Below, piece after piece: positions 1 through 6,916 of a stretch of 8,252 nucleotides of DNA. Position 1 is the first letter of the stretch, and the number at the start of each line of letters is the position of its first letter. A program made the translations under genes and the position numbers. The notes below the pieces were generated by a model. It ran no database searches, was not told the origin of the DNA, and saw only the letters and a list, made by a program, of their open reading frames with translations. Origin of the DNA: Syntrophomonadaceae bacterium (GTDB taxonomy: Bacteria > Bacillota > Syntrophomonadia > Syntrophomonadales > Syntrophomonadaceae); assembly GCA_012798055.1 (NCBI GenBank), contig JAAZOA010000364.1:1-8252 (forward strand). Reading direction: 5' to 3'.

Positions 1-1
1 C

Positions 2-409
2 CATGGCTGTGAATATATGACCGGCGGGAAAGCGGTCATCCTGGGAAAAACCGGGCGGAATTTCGCTGCCGGTATGTCCGGGGGGATAGCCTATATACTC
101 GATTTCGAAACCAGTCACTGCAATCAGTCCATGGTGCTCTTGGAGCCCCTGGTCTCGACGGCCGAGATAGGCGAAATCGAGGCCATGATCCGCAAACATG
201 TGGAGTATACCGGCAGCCCCCTGGGTAGAAAGCTGCTGGATGACTGGGACAGCACGGTCACCAGGTTTACCAAAGTGATTCCTATAGTATACAAACGTGT
301 GTTGGAGGAGATGTCTCGTTCCAGAGCAACGGGCAGGAAACAAGTGCTGTGGCCGTTAAAGGACCTGGCAGATGCCGGGGGCCGTAAAAACGGAATCGAG
401 GTGGAATAG
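2..409 (+). CDS. gltB: Glutamate synthase large subunit, C-terminal fragment
   Basis: This is the last 135 codons of the glutamate synthase (GOGAT) large subunit; the gene enters from the left edge, so its true start is outside the window. The reading frame is open from base 2 and begins HGCEYMTGG, a typical motif of the C-terminal beta-helix (GXGXG repeat) domain of GltB, followed by GGIAYI. The large subunit holds the glutaminase and the FMN/3Fe-4S synthase sites that make glutamate from glutamine and 2-oxoglutarate in the cytoplasm; those domains lie upstream and cannot be checked here. The C-terminal beta-helix domain is structural. The first ATG in frame (base 17) is inside the domain and is not a start. 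The stop TAG lies 3 nt before gltD, so the two genes are co-transcribed and probably translationally coupled. Identification is firm because the expected partner subunit follows directly. Confidence 0.93.
   Translation, partial: HGCEYMTGGKAVILGKTGRNFAAGMSGGIAYILDFETSHCNQSMVLLEPLVSTAEIGEIEAMIRKHVEYTGSPLGRKLLDDWDSTVTRFTKVIPIVYKRVLEEMSRSRATGRKQVLWPLKDLADAGGRKNGIEVE
398..404 (+). promoter_or_regulatory. Ribosome binding site of gltD, inside gltB
   Basis: GAGGTGG sits 8 nt before the gltD ATG and overlaps the last codons of gltB. It supports the start at 413 and coupled translation of the two glutamate synthase subunits. Confidence 0.75.
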
Positions 410-412
410 ACC

Positions 413-1897
413 ATGGGCAAGGCGACAGGATTTTTGGAGTATAGACGGGTGGAACCCAATTACCGGCCTGCTTCCGAGAGGATCGAAGACTGTGGGGAAA
501 TCAGGATGCCCCAGGATTTGGCAACCGTCTCCATCCAGGGGGCGAGCTGCATGAGCTGCGGGGTACCATTTTGCCAGGGAGGGATCTTACTTAATGGCAT
601 GGCGTCAGGCTGTCCGTTGCACAACCTCATACCTGAATGGAATGAACTGGTTTACCGGGGGCAATGGGAGGAAGCTTACCAGCGGTTAATCCGCACCAAT
701 CCATTTCCGGAATTCACGGCCCGGGTGTGCCCGGCACCCTGCGAAGGGGCATGCACGGTGGGATTTATATTGGATCCGGTGGCAATAAACAGCATTGAAT
801 ATGCCATTATCGAAAAGGCCTTCGCTGAAGGCTGGGTAAGACCCAGCCGCGGTCGGTCCAGTGGGTACCGGGTTGCGGTAGTAGGATCCGGTCCAGCCGG
901 ACTGTCGGCCGCCCACTATCTCAATTTCGTAGGCCACGATGTAACCGTCCTGGAACGTGAAGACCGCCCTGGCGGACTGCTAATGTACGGGATCCCCGCC
1001 ATGAAGCTGGACAAGTCGGTAATCGACCGCCGGATTGGGATCATGCAGGCAGCCGGCATCAAATTCCTGCTCAACACTGAAGTGGGGATAGACCTGCCTG
1101 CCCTTGAGCTGGTGGAAGGATACGACGCTGTGGTCCTGTGCGCAGGAGCCGGCAAAGCCCGCGATCTGGACGTGGAGGGGCGGGAACTGAAGGGGGTCCA
1201 CCAGGCTTTGGACTACCTGGTCGGCAGCACCAGGAGCCTCTTGGCCCAGGATGCCCACAGCTGCGGGCAGATAGATGCCAGGGACAAAGACGTGGTAGTA
1301 ATAGGCGGAGGAGACACCGGTACAGACTGTGTGGCTACGGCTATCCGCCAGGGTTGCCGGAGCGTGCGTCAATTCGAGATCCTGCCTCCGCTGCCGGACC
1401 GGCGCATCAAATCCACTAACCCCTGGCCGGAGTGGCCGCGCAAGTTGAAAGTAGACTATGGCCAGGCTGAAGCCATCCATGTGCAGGGCAGAGACCCCAG
1501 GCAGTATCTCCTGGCTACCAGGAAGATCATAGGGAATGCCCGGGGGGAAGTACAGGCAGTCCATACGGTTGGGGTTAACTGGTTCAAGAACCAGGCCGGG
1601 ATTCTGGAACCCCGTGATGTGCCTGGTAGTGAAAAGCAATGGCCAGCTGACCTGGTGCTGTTGGCCCTGGGATTCATGGGCCCGGAGGATACGCTCCCGG
1701 ATGCCTTGCAGCTCAGCCGGGATGAAAAAAATAATGTCAGGGCCGGGTACGGGTCCTTTGAAACCAGCCATGACAAAGTCTTCGCGGCTGGTGATATGCG
1801 CCGGGGTCAGAGCCTGGTGGTCTGGGCCATTCAAGAGGGCAAACTGGCCGCCCGGGAGGTCGACAAATATCTTACCGGCAGGAGCCTGATCAAATAG
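413..1897 (+). CDS. gltD: Glutamate synthase (NADPH) small subunit
   Basis: This 494-residue protein is the GOGAT beta subunit. It oxidises NAD(P)H through FAD and passes electrons through iron-sulfur clusters to the large subunit. The N-terminal domain has cysteines at 46, 49, 54, 67 and then 106, 110, 114 (CMSCGVPFC and CPAPCEGAC), as in the [4Fe-4S]-binding region of this family. An FAD-binding GSGPAG lies at about 158-163, followed by PGGLLMYGIP near 187. A second dinucleotide fold with GGGDTG at 298-303 binds the pyridine nucleotide. The C-terminal part has the family motifs LALGFMGPE and VFAAGDMRRGQS. The length is normal for GltD. The ATG at 413 is preceded by GAGGTGG at 398-404, inside the end of gltB. 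Related flavoproteins (NfnB/SudA, the DPD N-terminal region) share the fold, but adjacency to gltB decides the call. A long antisense reading frame over its second half is a coding shadow. Confidence 0.97.
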   Translation: MGKATGFLEYRRVEPNYRPASERIEDCGEIRMPQDLATVSIQGASCMSCGVPFCQGGILLNGMASGCPLHNLIPEWNELVYRGQWEEAYQRLIRTNPFPEFTARVCPAPCEGACTVGFILDPVAINSIEYAIIEKAFAEGWVRPSRGRSSGYRVAVVGSGPAGLSAAHYLNFVGHDVTVLEREDRPGGLLMYGIPAMKLDKSVIDRRIGIMQAAGIKFLLNTEVGIDLPALELVEGYDAVVLCAGAGKARDLDVEGRELKGVHQALDYLVGSTRSLLAQDAHSCGQIDARDKDVVVIGGGDTGTDCVATAIRQGCRSVRQFEILPPLPDRRIKSTNPWPEWPRKLKVDYGQAEAIHVQGRDPRQYLLATRKIIGNARGEVQAVHTVGVNWFKNQAGILEPRDVPGSEKQWPADLVLLALGFMGPEDTLPDALQLSRDEKNNVRAGYGSFETSHDKVFAAGDMRRGQSLVVWAIQEGKLAAREVDKYLTGRSLIK

Positions 1898-1960
1898 CAA
1901 CGCAGCCTGGATAATTGCAGGCCTGGTTGTGCAGACAAACATTGACGGCGACATCGAAAA

Positions 1961-1967
1961 GGGAGAG
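1961..1967 (+). promoter_or_regulatory. Ribosome binding site that fixes the carA start
   Basis: GGGAGAG ends 6 nt before the ATG at 1974. An upstream in-frame GTG (1929) would add 15 residues, but it has no comparable site and the added residues do not belong to the CarA fold. The 76-nt gap between gltD and carA shows only a weak 5-bp hairpin (about 1904-1922) with no T-run and no convincing promoter, so carA probably continues the gltBD transcript. Confidence 0.75.
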
Positions 1968-1973
1968 AAAAAC

Positions 1974-3092
1974 ATGGCCAAAGGGTATCTGGTTTTAGAA
2001 AATGGGGCGATTTTCACCGGCGAATTCGCGGGAGCGCCAGCAACCGTTGACGGCGAGGCGGTCTTCAACACCAGCATGAACGGTTATCAGGAAATCATAA
2101 CCGATCCTTCATATGCCGGACAAATCCTGACCTTCACCTACCCCAGCATCGGTAATTATGGCTGCGGGGACTATGGTTTTGAGTCCGAAAGGCCGGCGGT
2201 GCGGGGCCTGGTGGTGAAAGAACTGGCCCAAAGCCCGGACCATTACCAGTCCCGCTGGACAATAGCTGATTTCCTGGCCAGGTACGAAATACCCTGCCTG
2301 ACTGGCGTTGATACCCGGGCTGTTACCCGCGTCTTGCGTCAATATGGCACCATGGGAGCGGTATTGACTGACGAGCTAGCTGACCGGGAAAGCGCTGTCC
2401 TGGCCGCCAGCCGCGGCCAGTCCTGGCTCGAGACTGACCTCGTCAAGTCGGTCTCCCGCGAAGACAAAGCGGTATATGGAACTGGCCCCTGCAAAATCGT
2501 CCTCTTGGATTTCGGGGTCAAGCAGAACATCATCAATTCCCTGGCTGACCGGGGATGTCAGGTAGTGGTCATGCCCGCCGCCAGCTCGGCAGAGGAGGTC
2601 ATGGCCGAGGGGCCTCAAGGGCTGGTGCTCTCCAATGGACCCGGGGATCCAGCCGCCTGCAAGCCGGCAGTGGAGGAAATAAAAAAACTGCTGGGACGCA
2701 TCCCCACCTTTGGCATATGTCTGGGACACCAGCTACTGGCGCTGGCCCTGGGAGGGGCGACCTATAAACTCAAGTTCGGGCACCGGGGCGGCAATCATAC
2801 CGTAAAAGACCTGCGCACCGGTCTGTGCCTGATAAGTTCCCAGAACCATGGTTATGCAGTGGCTCCCGCTTCATTACCCACAGATGAAGTGATGATCAGT
2901 TTCATCAACCTTAATGACGGTACCGTGGAAGGGATGATACACAAGAAACTTCCCATCATGTCAGTCCAGTTCCATCCGGAAGCCACTCCCGGTCCCCGGG
3001 ACTCAGCCTACCTTTTTGATGACTTCCTGAAGATGATAGCGGACCAAGCCTACAACGGATCCATTCCCGGCCGGTCCGGGACCAGCAGTTAA
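1974..3092 (+). CDS. carA: Carbamoyl-phosphate synthase, glutamine-hydrolysing small subunit
   Basis: This 372-residue protein is the glutaminase subunit of carbamoyl-phosphate synthase. It releases ammonia from glutamine and channels it to CarB for the first step of pyrimidine and arginine synthesis. The N-terminal CPSase small-chain domain (about 1-150) starts YLVLENGAIFTGEFAG and contains SMNGYQEIITDPSYAGQ. The C-terminal class I glutamine amidotransferase domain starts near 175 (FGVKQNI at 180) and has LSNGPGDP at 219-226, the nucleophile elbow GICLGHQ with catalytic Cys249, and VQFHPEA with His334 and Glu336, so the catalytic triad is complete. The length is slightly under that of the E. 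coli protein (382). The ATG at 1974 is chosen on the ribosome binding site. The stop codon overlaps the carB ribosome binding site. One small oddity is Thr276 in GGNHTVKDL, where most homologues have proline. Confidence 0.97.
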   Translation: MAKGYLVLENGAIFTGEFAGAPATVDGEAVFNTSMNGYQEIITDPSYAGQILTFTYPSIGNYGCGDYGFESERPAVRGLVVKELAQSPDHYQSRWTIADFLARYEIPCLTGVDTRAVTRVLRQYGTMGAVLTDELADRESAVLAASRGQSWLETDLVKSVSREDKAVYGTGPCKIVLLDFGVKQNIINSLADRGCQVVVMPAASSAEEVMAEGPQGLVLSNGPGDPAACKPAVEEIKKLLGRIPTFGICLGHQLLALALGGATYKLKFGHRGGNHTVKDLRTGLCLISSQNHGYAVAPASLPTDEVMISFINLNDGTVEGMIHKKLPIMSVQFHPEATPGPRDSAYLFDDFLKMIADQAYNGSIPGRSGTSS

Positions 3093-3097
3093 GGAGT
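3091..3097 (+). promoter_or_regulatory. Ribosome binding site of carB overlapping the carA stop
   Basis: AAGGAGT begins inside the TAA stop codon of carA (3090-3092) and lies 8 nt before the carB ATG at 3106. The overlap implies tight co-expression of the two subunits. Confidence 0.8.
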
Positions 3098-3105
3098 GAA
3101 ATTAT

Positions 3106-6100
3106 ATGCCCCTCAAGGAAACCCTGAAAAAAGTCCTGGTCATAGGATCAGGGCCTATCATTATAGGCCAGGCTGCTGAATTCGATTATGCGGGGACCCA
3201 GGCCTGCCAGGCCCTGCGGGAGGAAGGAATAGAAGTCGCCCTGCTGAACAGCAATCCAGCTACCATCATGACCGATATCAACATGGCTGACCGGGTCTAT
3301 ATCGAGCCAATCACCCTGGAAACCGCTGAGCAGATCCTGCAGAGAGAGAAACCGGACGGGATCATAGCAACCATGGGGGGACAGGTCGGACTGAATCTGG
3401 CTCTGGCCCTGCACCGGCAGGGCATTCTGGCCAAGTATGGGGTGCATCTGTTGGGGACGCCGGTGGAGGCCATCGCCCGGGCTGAAGACCGGGAATTATT
3501 CAAAACCACCATGGAAGAGATAGGCCAGCCGATACCTGAGAGCGCGATTGTTACAACGGTGGAGGCAGCCCTGGAGTTTGCCGGGCAACTGGGCTACCCT
3601 TTGATCGTAAGGCCGGCTTACACCCTGGGCGGCAGCGGTGGGGGCCAGGCCGAGTCTGAAAATGATCTGACCGCCATTGTCACCCGCGGCCTGAAGGCCA
3701 GTCCCATCGGCCAGGTCCTGCTGGAACGCAGTGTGGCTGGCTACAAAGAGATCGAGTTCGAGGTGATGCGGGACAGCCATAATAATTGCATCATCGTCTG
3801 CAGCATGGAGAACATCGATCCGGTTGGGATCCATACCGGTAACAGCATCGTGGTGGCTCCTGCCCAGACCCTGACCGACCAGGAGCTGCAGATGCTCAGG
3901 GACGCATCGTTGCACATAATCCGTACCTTAAAAATTGAAGGCGGATGTAATATACAATTTGCCTTGCACCCTGAGAGCCAGCAGTATTACGTGATCGAAG
4001 TGAATCCCCGGGTAAGCCGTTCCAGTGCCCTGGCTTCGAAAGCCACCGGGTATCCTATCGCCAGGGTTGCCACCAAGATCGCAATCGGTTATACCCTGGA
4101 CGAGATACCCAATACGGTCACCGGCAAAACCCGGGCCTGCTTCGAGCCGGCCATCGATTATTTTGTCTTGAAAATACCCCGCTGGCCTTTTGACAAATTC
4201 GTCCTGGGATCGCGGAAACTGGTCACCCAGATGAAGGCCACCGGTGAAGTCATGGCTATCGACCGCACTTTCGAAGGTGCTTTGATGAAATCTATCCGCA
4301 GCCTGGATTTGGGCATACACGGCCTCAGCCAGCCGGAACTGGCCCGATTAAGCCTAGAAGAGCTCCAGGCCAGAATGCGCCTGGCAGATGATGAAAGGCT
4401 CTTTATCCTGGCTGAAGCCCTGGGCCGGGGGATGACTATTGATGAGATCCAAACCATAACCGGCATCAACCGTTTCTTCCTGCAAAAAATCAAGAACATC
4501 GCTGACTTTACCCGGCGCCTGCAGGAGGATCCCTTGACCAAGGATTTATTATCTCAGGCCAAGCTGTTGGGATTTGCCGACGCTCATATAGCCCAGCTCC
4601 AGGAGGACCGGGGACTTAACGAGATGCACATCCGGCGGATGCGCCAGGACCAGTGCGTGCGCCCGGTCTACAAGATGGTTGATACCTGTGCAGCCGAGTT
4701 CGACGCAGCAAGCCCCTATTTCTACTCTTGTTATGAAACTGAAAATGAAGCCGTCACCAATACCGAATCCCCTCGGGTGCTGGTAATAGGTTCCGGACCT
4801 ATCCGCATAGGACAGGGCGTGGAATTCGATTATTGCTCGGTGCACTGTGTATGGGCTCTGGAGGAAGCTGGTTGCCAGGCTATCATAGTAAACAACAATC
4901 CCGAAACGGTGAGTACCGACTTCGATACCTCGGACCGTCTTTATTTCGAGCCTTTGGTGTTTGAAGACGTCATGAACATAATCGAACAGGAAAAGCCCCA
5001 GGGGGTGATGGTCCAGTTCGGCGGGCAAAATGCTATCAACCTGGCCTCGTCCCTTAACCGGGCCGGGGTCAGGATCCTGGGCACCAGTGAAGACAGCATC
5101 GACCGCACCGAGGACCGGGACCGGTTTGACACCTTGCTGCAGGAGCTCAATATACCCCGGGCCCCCGGCCGGTGTGTTTACTCGGTGGCTGAAGCCGTCG
5201 AAACCGCTGAATCAATAGGCTATCCGGTGCTGGTGCGGCCCTCCTATGTGCTGGGCGGGCGGGCTATGGAAATAGTGGAAAACCAGGGGGAAATGCGGCA
5301 ATATATGGCGGCAGCAGTGAAAGTGCACCAGGATCATCCGGTGCTGGTGGATAAATATTTGCTCGGCCAGGAGTTAGAGGTGGATGCGGTAGCCGATGGC
5401 CAGGAAGTACTGATCCCTGGCATAATGCAGCATGTGGAAAGAGCCGGGATCCATTCGGGTGACAGTATGGCCGTTTTTCCGGCCCACAACCTGAAAGCCA
5501 GGATTGCAGCCAAAGTGGTGGACTATACCACCCGGCTGGCCCTGGCCCTTAAAGTCAAGGGGATCATCAATATACAATTCGTGGAGTACGACGAGGAACT
5601 GTACGTGATAGAGGTTAATCCCCGCTCCAGCCGCACCGTGCCCTTCATCAGCAAGATAACCGGCCTGCCCCTGGTGAAGATGGCGACCCTGGCGTCCCTG
5701 GGGCGTACGCTAAAAGAACAGGGCTACAAAGGCGGCCTCTTGCCCCGGCCCATATTTTATGCGGTGAAAGCACCGGTGTTCTCCTTTGGCAAACTGGAAC
5801 AGGTGGACATAACCCTGGGACCGGAGATGAAGTCAACCGGCGAGGTCCTGGGGATAGATAAATCCTTGCACCTGGCACTTTATAAAGCCATGCTGGCAGC
5901 CGGGATAAAAATTCCCCGCCAGGGCACTATCGTCGCTACCATCGCAGACCGCGACAAAGATGAAGCCATACCGGTACTGCAGGGATTCAGCCGCCTGGGA
6001 TTCAGACTGGTAGCCACCGAAGGTACGGCCAAGGCCCTGGAGAAAGAAGGCATACCCGTGGAGAGGGTGAAAAAAATTGCCGAAGGCTCCCCCAATATCA

Positions 6101-6366
6101 TCGATCTGCTCCAGGCAGGTCAGGTTGATTGCATAGTCAATACCCTGAACAACGGCCGCTCGCCCTTCAGTGATGGATTTCAGATTCGGCGGGTAGCAGT
6201 GGAAATGAATGTTCCGGTCCTCACTTCCCTGGATACCTTCCAGGTCCTGCTGGAAGTGATGCGGGAGCGCCAGCACCGGGAGACCGCTCCGGTTTTCTCC
6301 TTGCAGGAGTATATTGGCATGGGGTTCCCCTGGGTATCCGACAATCGGCATTCCAACCAGAAATAG
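3106..6366 (+). CDS. carB: Carbamoyl-phosphate synthase large subunit
   Basis: This 1086-residue protein is the synthetase subunit that makes carbamoyl phosphate from bicarbonate, ammonia from CarA and two ATP. The family's internal duplication is plain: VLVIGSGPIIIGQAAEFDY at 10-28 is repeated as VLVIGSGPIRIGQGVEFDY at 558-576. Each half is an ATP-grasp unit: the carboxyphosphate half is about 1-400 (EVNPRVSRSSALASKATGYP near 298-317) and the carbamoyl-phosphate half about 555-935 (EVNPRSSRTVPFISKITGLP near 836-855). The oligomerisation domain lies between (about 400-550). The C-terminal MGS-like allosteric domain (about 940-1086) has ATEGT at 970-974, KKIAEG at 989-994 and an IRR motif at 1027-1029; such lysine and threonine residues bind UMP/IMP in E. 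coli. By alignment by eye, Glu778 and Asp786 match the E. coli ornithine-site residues 783 and 791, so feedback control looks possible. The length is normal and no break is seen. Confidence 0.98.
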   Translation: MPLKETLKKVLVIGSGPIIIGQAAEFDYAGTQACQALREEGIEVALLNSNPATIMTDINMADRVYIEPITLETAEQILQREKPDGIIATMGGQVGLNLALALHRQGILAKYGVHLLGTPVEAIARAEDRELFKTTMEEIGQPIPESAIVTTVEAALEFAGQLGYPLIVRPAYTLGGSGGGQAESENDLTAIVTRGLKASPIGQVLLERSVAGYKEIEFEVMRDSHNNCIIVCSMENIDPVGIHTGNSIVVAPAQTLTDQELQMLRDASLHIIRTLKIEGGCNIQFALHPESQQYYVIEVNPRVSRSSALASKATGYPIARVATKIAIGYTLDEIPNTVTGKTRACFEPAIDYFVLKIPRWPFDKFVLGSRKLVTQMKATGEVMAIDRTFEGALMKSIRSLDLGIHGLSQPELARLSLEELQARMRLADDERLFILAEALGRGMTIDEIQTITGINRFFLQKIKNIADFTRRLQEDPLTKDLLSQAKLLGFADAHIAQLQEDRGLNEMHIRRMRQDQCVRPVYKMVDTCAAEFDAASPYFYSCYETENEAVTNTESPRVLVIGSGPIRIGQGVEFDYCSVHCVWALEEAGCQAIIVNNNPETVSTDFDTSDRLYFEPLVFEDVMNIIEQEKPQGVMVQFGGQNAINLASSLNRAGVRILGTSEDSIDRTEDRDRFDTLLQELNIPRAPGRCVYSVAEAVETAESIGYPVLVRPSYVLGGRAMEIVENQGEMRQYMAAAVKVHQDHPVLVDKYLLGQELEVDAVADGQEVLIPGIMQHVERAGIHSGDSMAVFPAHNLKARIAAKVVDYTTRLALALKVKGIINIQFVEYDEELYVIEVNPRSSRTVPFISKITGLPLVKMATLASLGRTLKEQGYKGGLLPRPIFYAVKAPVFSFGKLEQVDITLGPEMKSTGEVLGIDKSLHLALYKAMLAAGIKIPRQGTIVATIADRDKDEAIPVLQGFSRLGFRLVATEGTAKALEKEGIPVERVKKIAEGSPNIIDLLQAGQVDCIVNTLNNGRSPFSDGFQIRRVAVEMNVPVLTSLDTFQVLLEVMRERQHRETAPVFSLQEYIGMGFPWVSDNRHSNQK

Positions 6367-6405
6367 AAGGATGAACCGGTATACAGTATGTTTGCCAGCA
6401 AGCTA

Positions 6406-6434
6406 TTTACTATTCACGGCGCAGGGTCTATACT
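6406..6434 (+). promoter_or_regulatory. Candidate sigma-A-type promoter upstream of the glnB leader
   Basis: TTTACT (6406-6411) and TATACT (6429-6434) are separated by exactly 17 nt. The -10 matches TATAAT at 5 of 6 positions and the -35 matches TTGACA at 4 of 6. Transcription would start near 6441, just upstream of the hairpin at 6468-6511, giving a short leader before glnB. No better promoter was seen in the gap, and no GlnR/TnrA-type or sigma-54 site was recognised. The call rests on the hexamers alone. Confidence 0.4.
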
Positions 6435-6460
6435 TTAAATACCGAACCACACATAGGATC

Positions 6461-6517
6461 ACAAACGAAGGAGTTTATGCTTGCACAGCGCATGCAAGGC
6501 ATGAACTCCTTTTTTGT
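6461..6517 (+). terminator. Strong intrinsic terminator between carB and glnB
   Basis: The arms 6468-6485 and 6493-6511 pair over about 18 bp, with one G-U pair (6476/6503) and one bulged base (6498 or 6499), around a 7-nt loop (6486-6492). A run of six T (6510-6515) follows at once. Flanking ACAAA (6461-6465) and TTTGT (6513-6517) can extend the stem. It can end the gltBD-carAB transcript. Because the candidate promoter lies upstream of it and only 45 nt separate it from glnB, it may instead, or also, act as an attenuator for glnB. No competing antiterminator stem was found. Confidence 0.8.
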
Positions 6518-6545
6518 GCGATTGGGTCGGGGCTCTAAATCGTAA
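6477..6545 (+). CDS. Possible 22-residue leader peptide overlapping the terminator
   Basis: An ATG at 6477 opens a 22-codon frame ending TAA at 6543-6545. The peptide starts MLAQRMQGMNSFF and ends VRLGRGSKS. AAGGAG (6468-6473) lies upstream, but only 3 nt from the ATG, which is closer than usual. Both this site and the start codon lie in the 5' arm of the terminator hairpin, and the frame reads through the loop, the 3' arm and the T-run. The stop is 2 nt before the glnB ribosome binding site, so translation of this frame could couple to glnB. The peptide is basic (Arg5, Arg15, Arg18, Lys21) and has two Gln (4 and 7). I recognise no family. A chance frame is quite possible because any hairpin with AAGGAG in its stem looks like a start region. 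Confidence 0.3.
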   Translation: MLAQRMQGMNSFFVRLGRGSKS

Positions 6546-6547
6546 CG

Positions 6548-6554
6548 GGAGGGG
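6548..6554 (+). promoter_or_regulatory. Ribosome binding site of glnB
   Basis: GGAGGGG lies 6 nt before the glnB ATG at 6561. Its GGAG could pair weakly with CTCC (6506-6509) in the 3' arm of the upstream terminator, so the hairpin state might also touch translation; that pairing is only 4-5 bp. Confidence 0.75.
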
Positions 6555-6560
6555 AGAAAT

Positions 6561-6899
6561 ATGAAGAAAATCGAAGCGGTAATCAGACCCACCAAACTGG
6601 AAGAGGTTAAAGCCGCCCTTGATGCAATAGGCATCCGGGGAATGACAGTCTACGATGTCAAGGGGCGTGGGCTGCAGGGAGCTGAAAAGCAATACTACCG
6701 GGGTCAGGAACATTCCATCGATCTGTTCCCAAAGGTCAAAATGGAGATCGTTTCCCAGGATGAATCAGTCGAGAATATTATTTCCACCATTCTGAAGATA
6801 TGCAAGACCGGCAAAAAAGGTGACGGGAAAATATTTGTTTATCCGGTGGAGAGAATCATTCGCATCAGCACCCGCGAAGAGGGGGGAGCTGCCCTGTAG
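6561..6899 (+). CDS. glnB: PII nitrogen regulatory protein (GlnB/GlnK family)
   Basis: This 112-residue protein is a PII signal protein: a small cytoplasmic trimer that senses 2-oxoglutarate and ATP/ADP and binds targets through its T-loop. It aligns with E. coli GlnB without gaps over its length: MKKIEAVIRP at the start, GRG with Gly37, Gln39, YRG at 46-48, FPKVK with Lys58, and TGKKGDGKIF (83-92) with Lys90 and then Arg101, all part of the ATP and 2-oxoglutarate site. The T-loop (about 37-55) departs from the classic form: Tyr51, uridylylated in Proteobacteria, is His51, and position 49, phosphorylated in some cyanobacteria, is Gln. Tyr46 is kept, with an extra Tyr45. The gene directly precedes amtB, the usual partner arrangement, so gating of the ammonium channel is the likely role. 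Which paralogue name applies (glnB or glnK) cannot be decided; it does not look like NifI. Confidence 0.93.
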   Translation: MKKIEAVIRPTKLEEVKAALDAIGIRGMTVYDVKGRGLQGAEKQYYRGQEHSIDLFPKVKMEIVSQDESVENIISTILKICKTGKKGDGKIFVYPVERIIRISTREEGGAAL

Positions 6900-6916
6900 A
6901 GTCGGTTGAGACCGGC

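Noticed and set aside
1904..1922. Hairpin after gltD as a terminator
   Set aside because: The stem is 5 bp with a 9-nt loop and no T-run follows.
1929..1973. Upstream GTG start adding 15 residues to CarA
   Set aside because: The ATG at 1974 has a well-placed GGGAGAG and starts at the usual CarA N-terminus.
980..2077. A 365-codon open frame on the minus strand across gltD and the carA start
   Set aside because: It is antisense to well-supported gltD and carA, has no family motif, and is explained by codon bias in a G+C-rich gene.
6468..6511. ANTAR-type paired hexaloops in the glnB leader
   Set aside because: The terminator loop has 7 nt and no upstream companion hairpin with an A1/G4 hexaloop was found.
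6314..6538. A 74-codon frame across the carB end and the following gap
   Set aside because: It overlaps the carB C-terminus in another frame, lacks a ribosome site at its start and runs through the terminator; no recognisable protein.
6516..6560. A promoter between the terminator and glnB
   Set aside because: The best hexamers (TTGTGC and TAAATC) match consensus at only 3 of 6 positions each.
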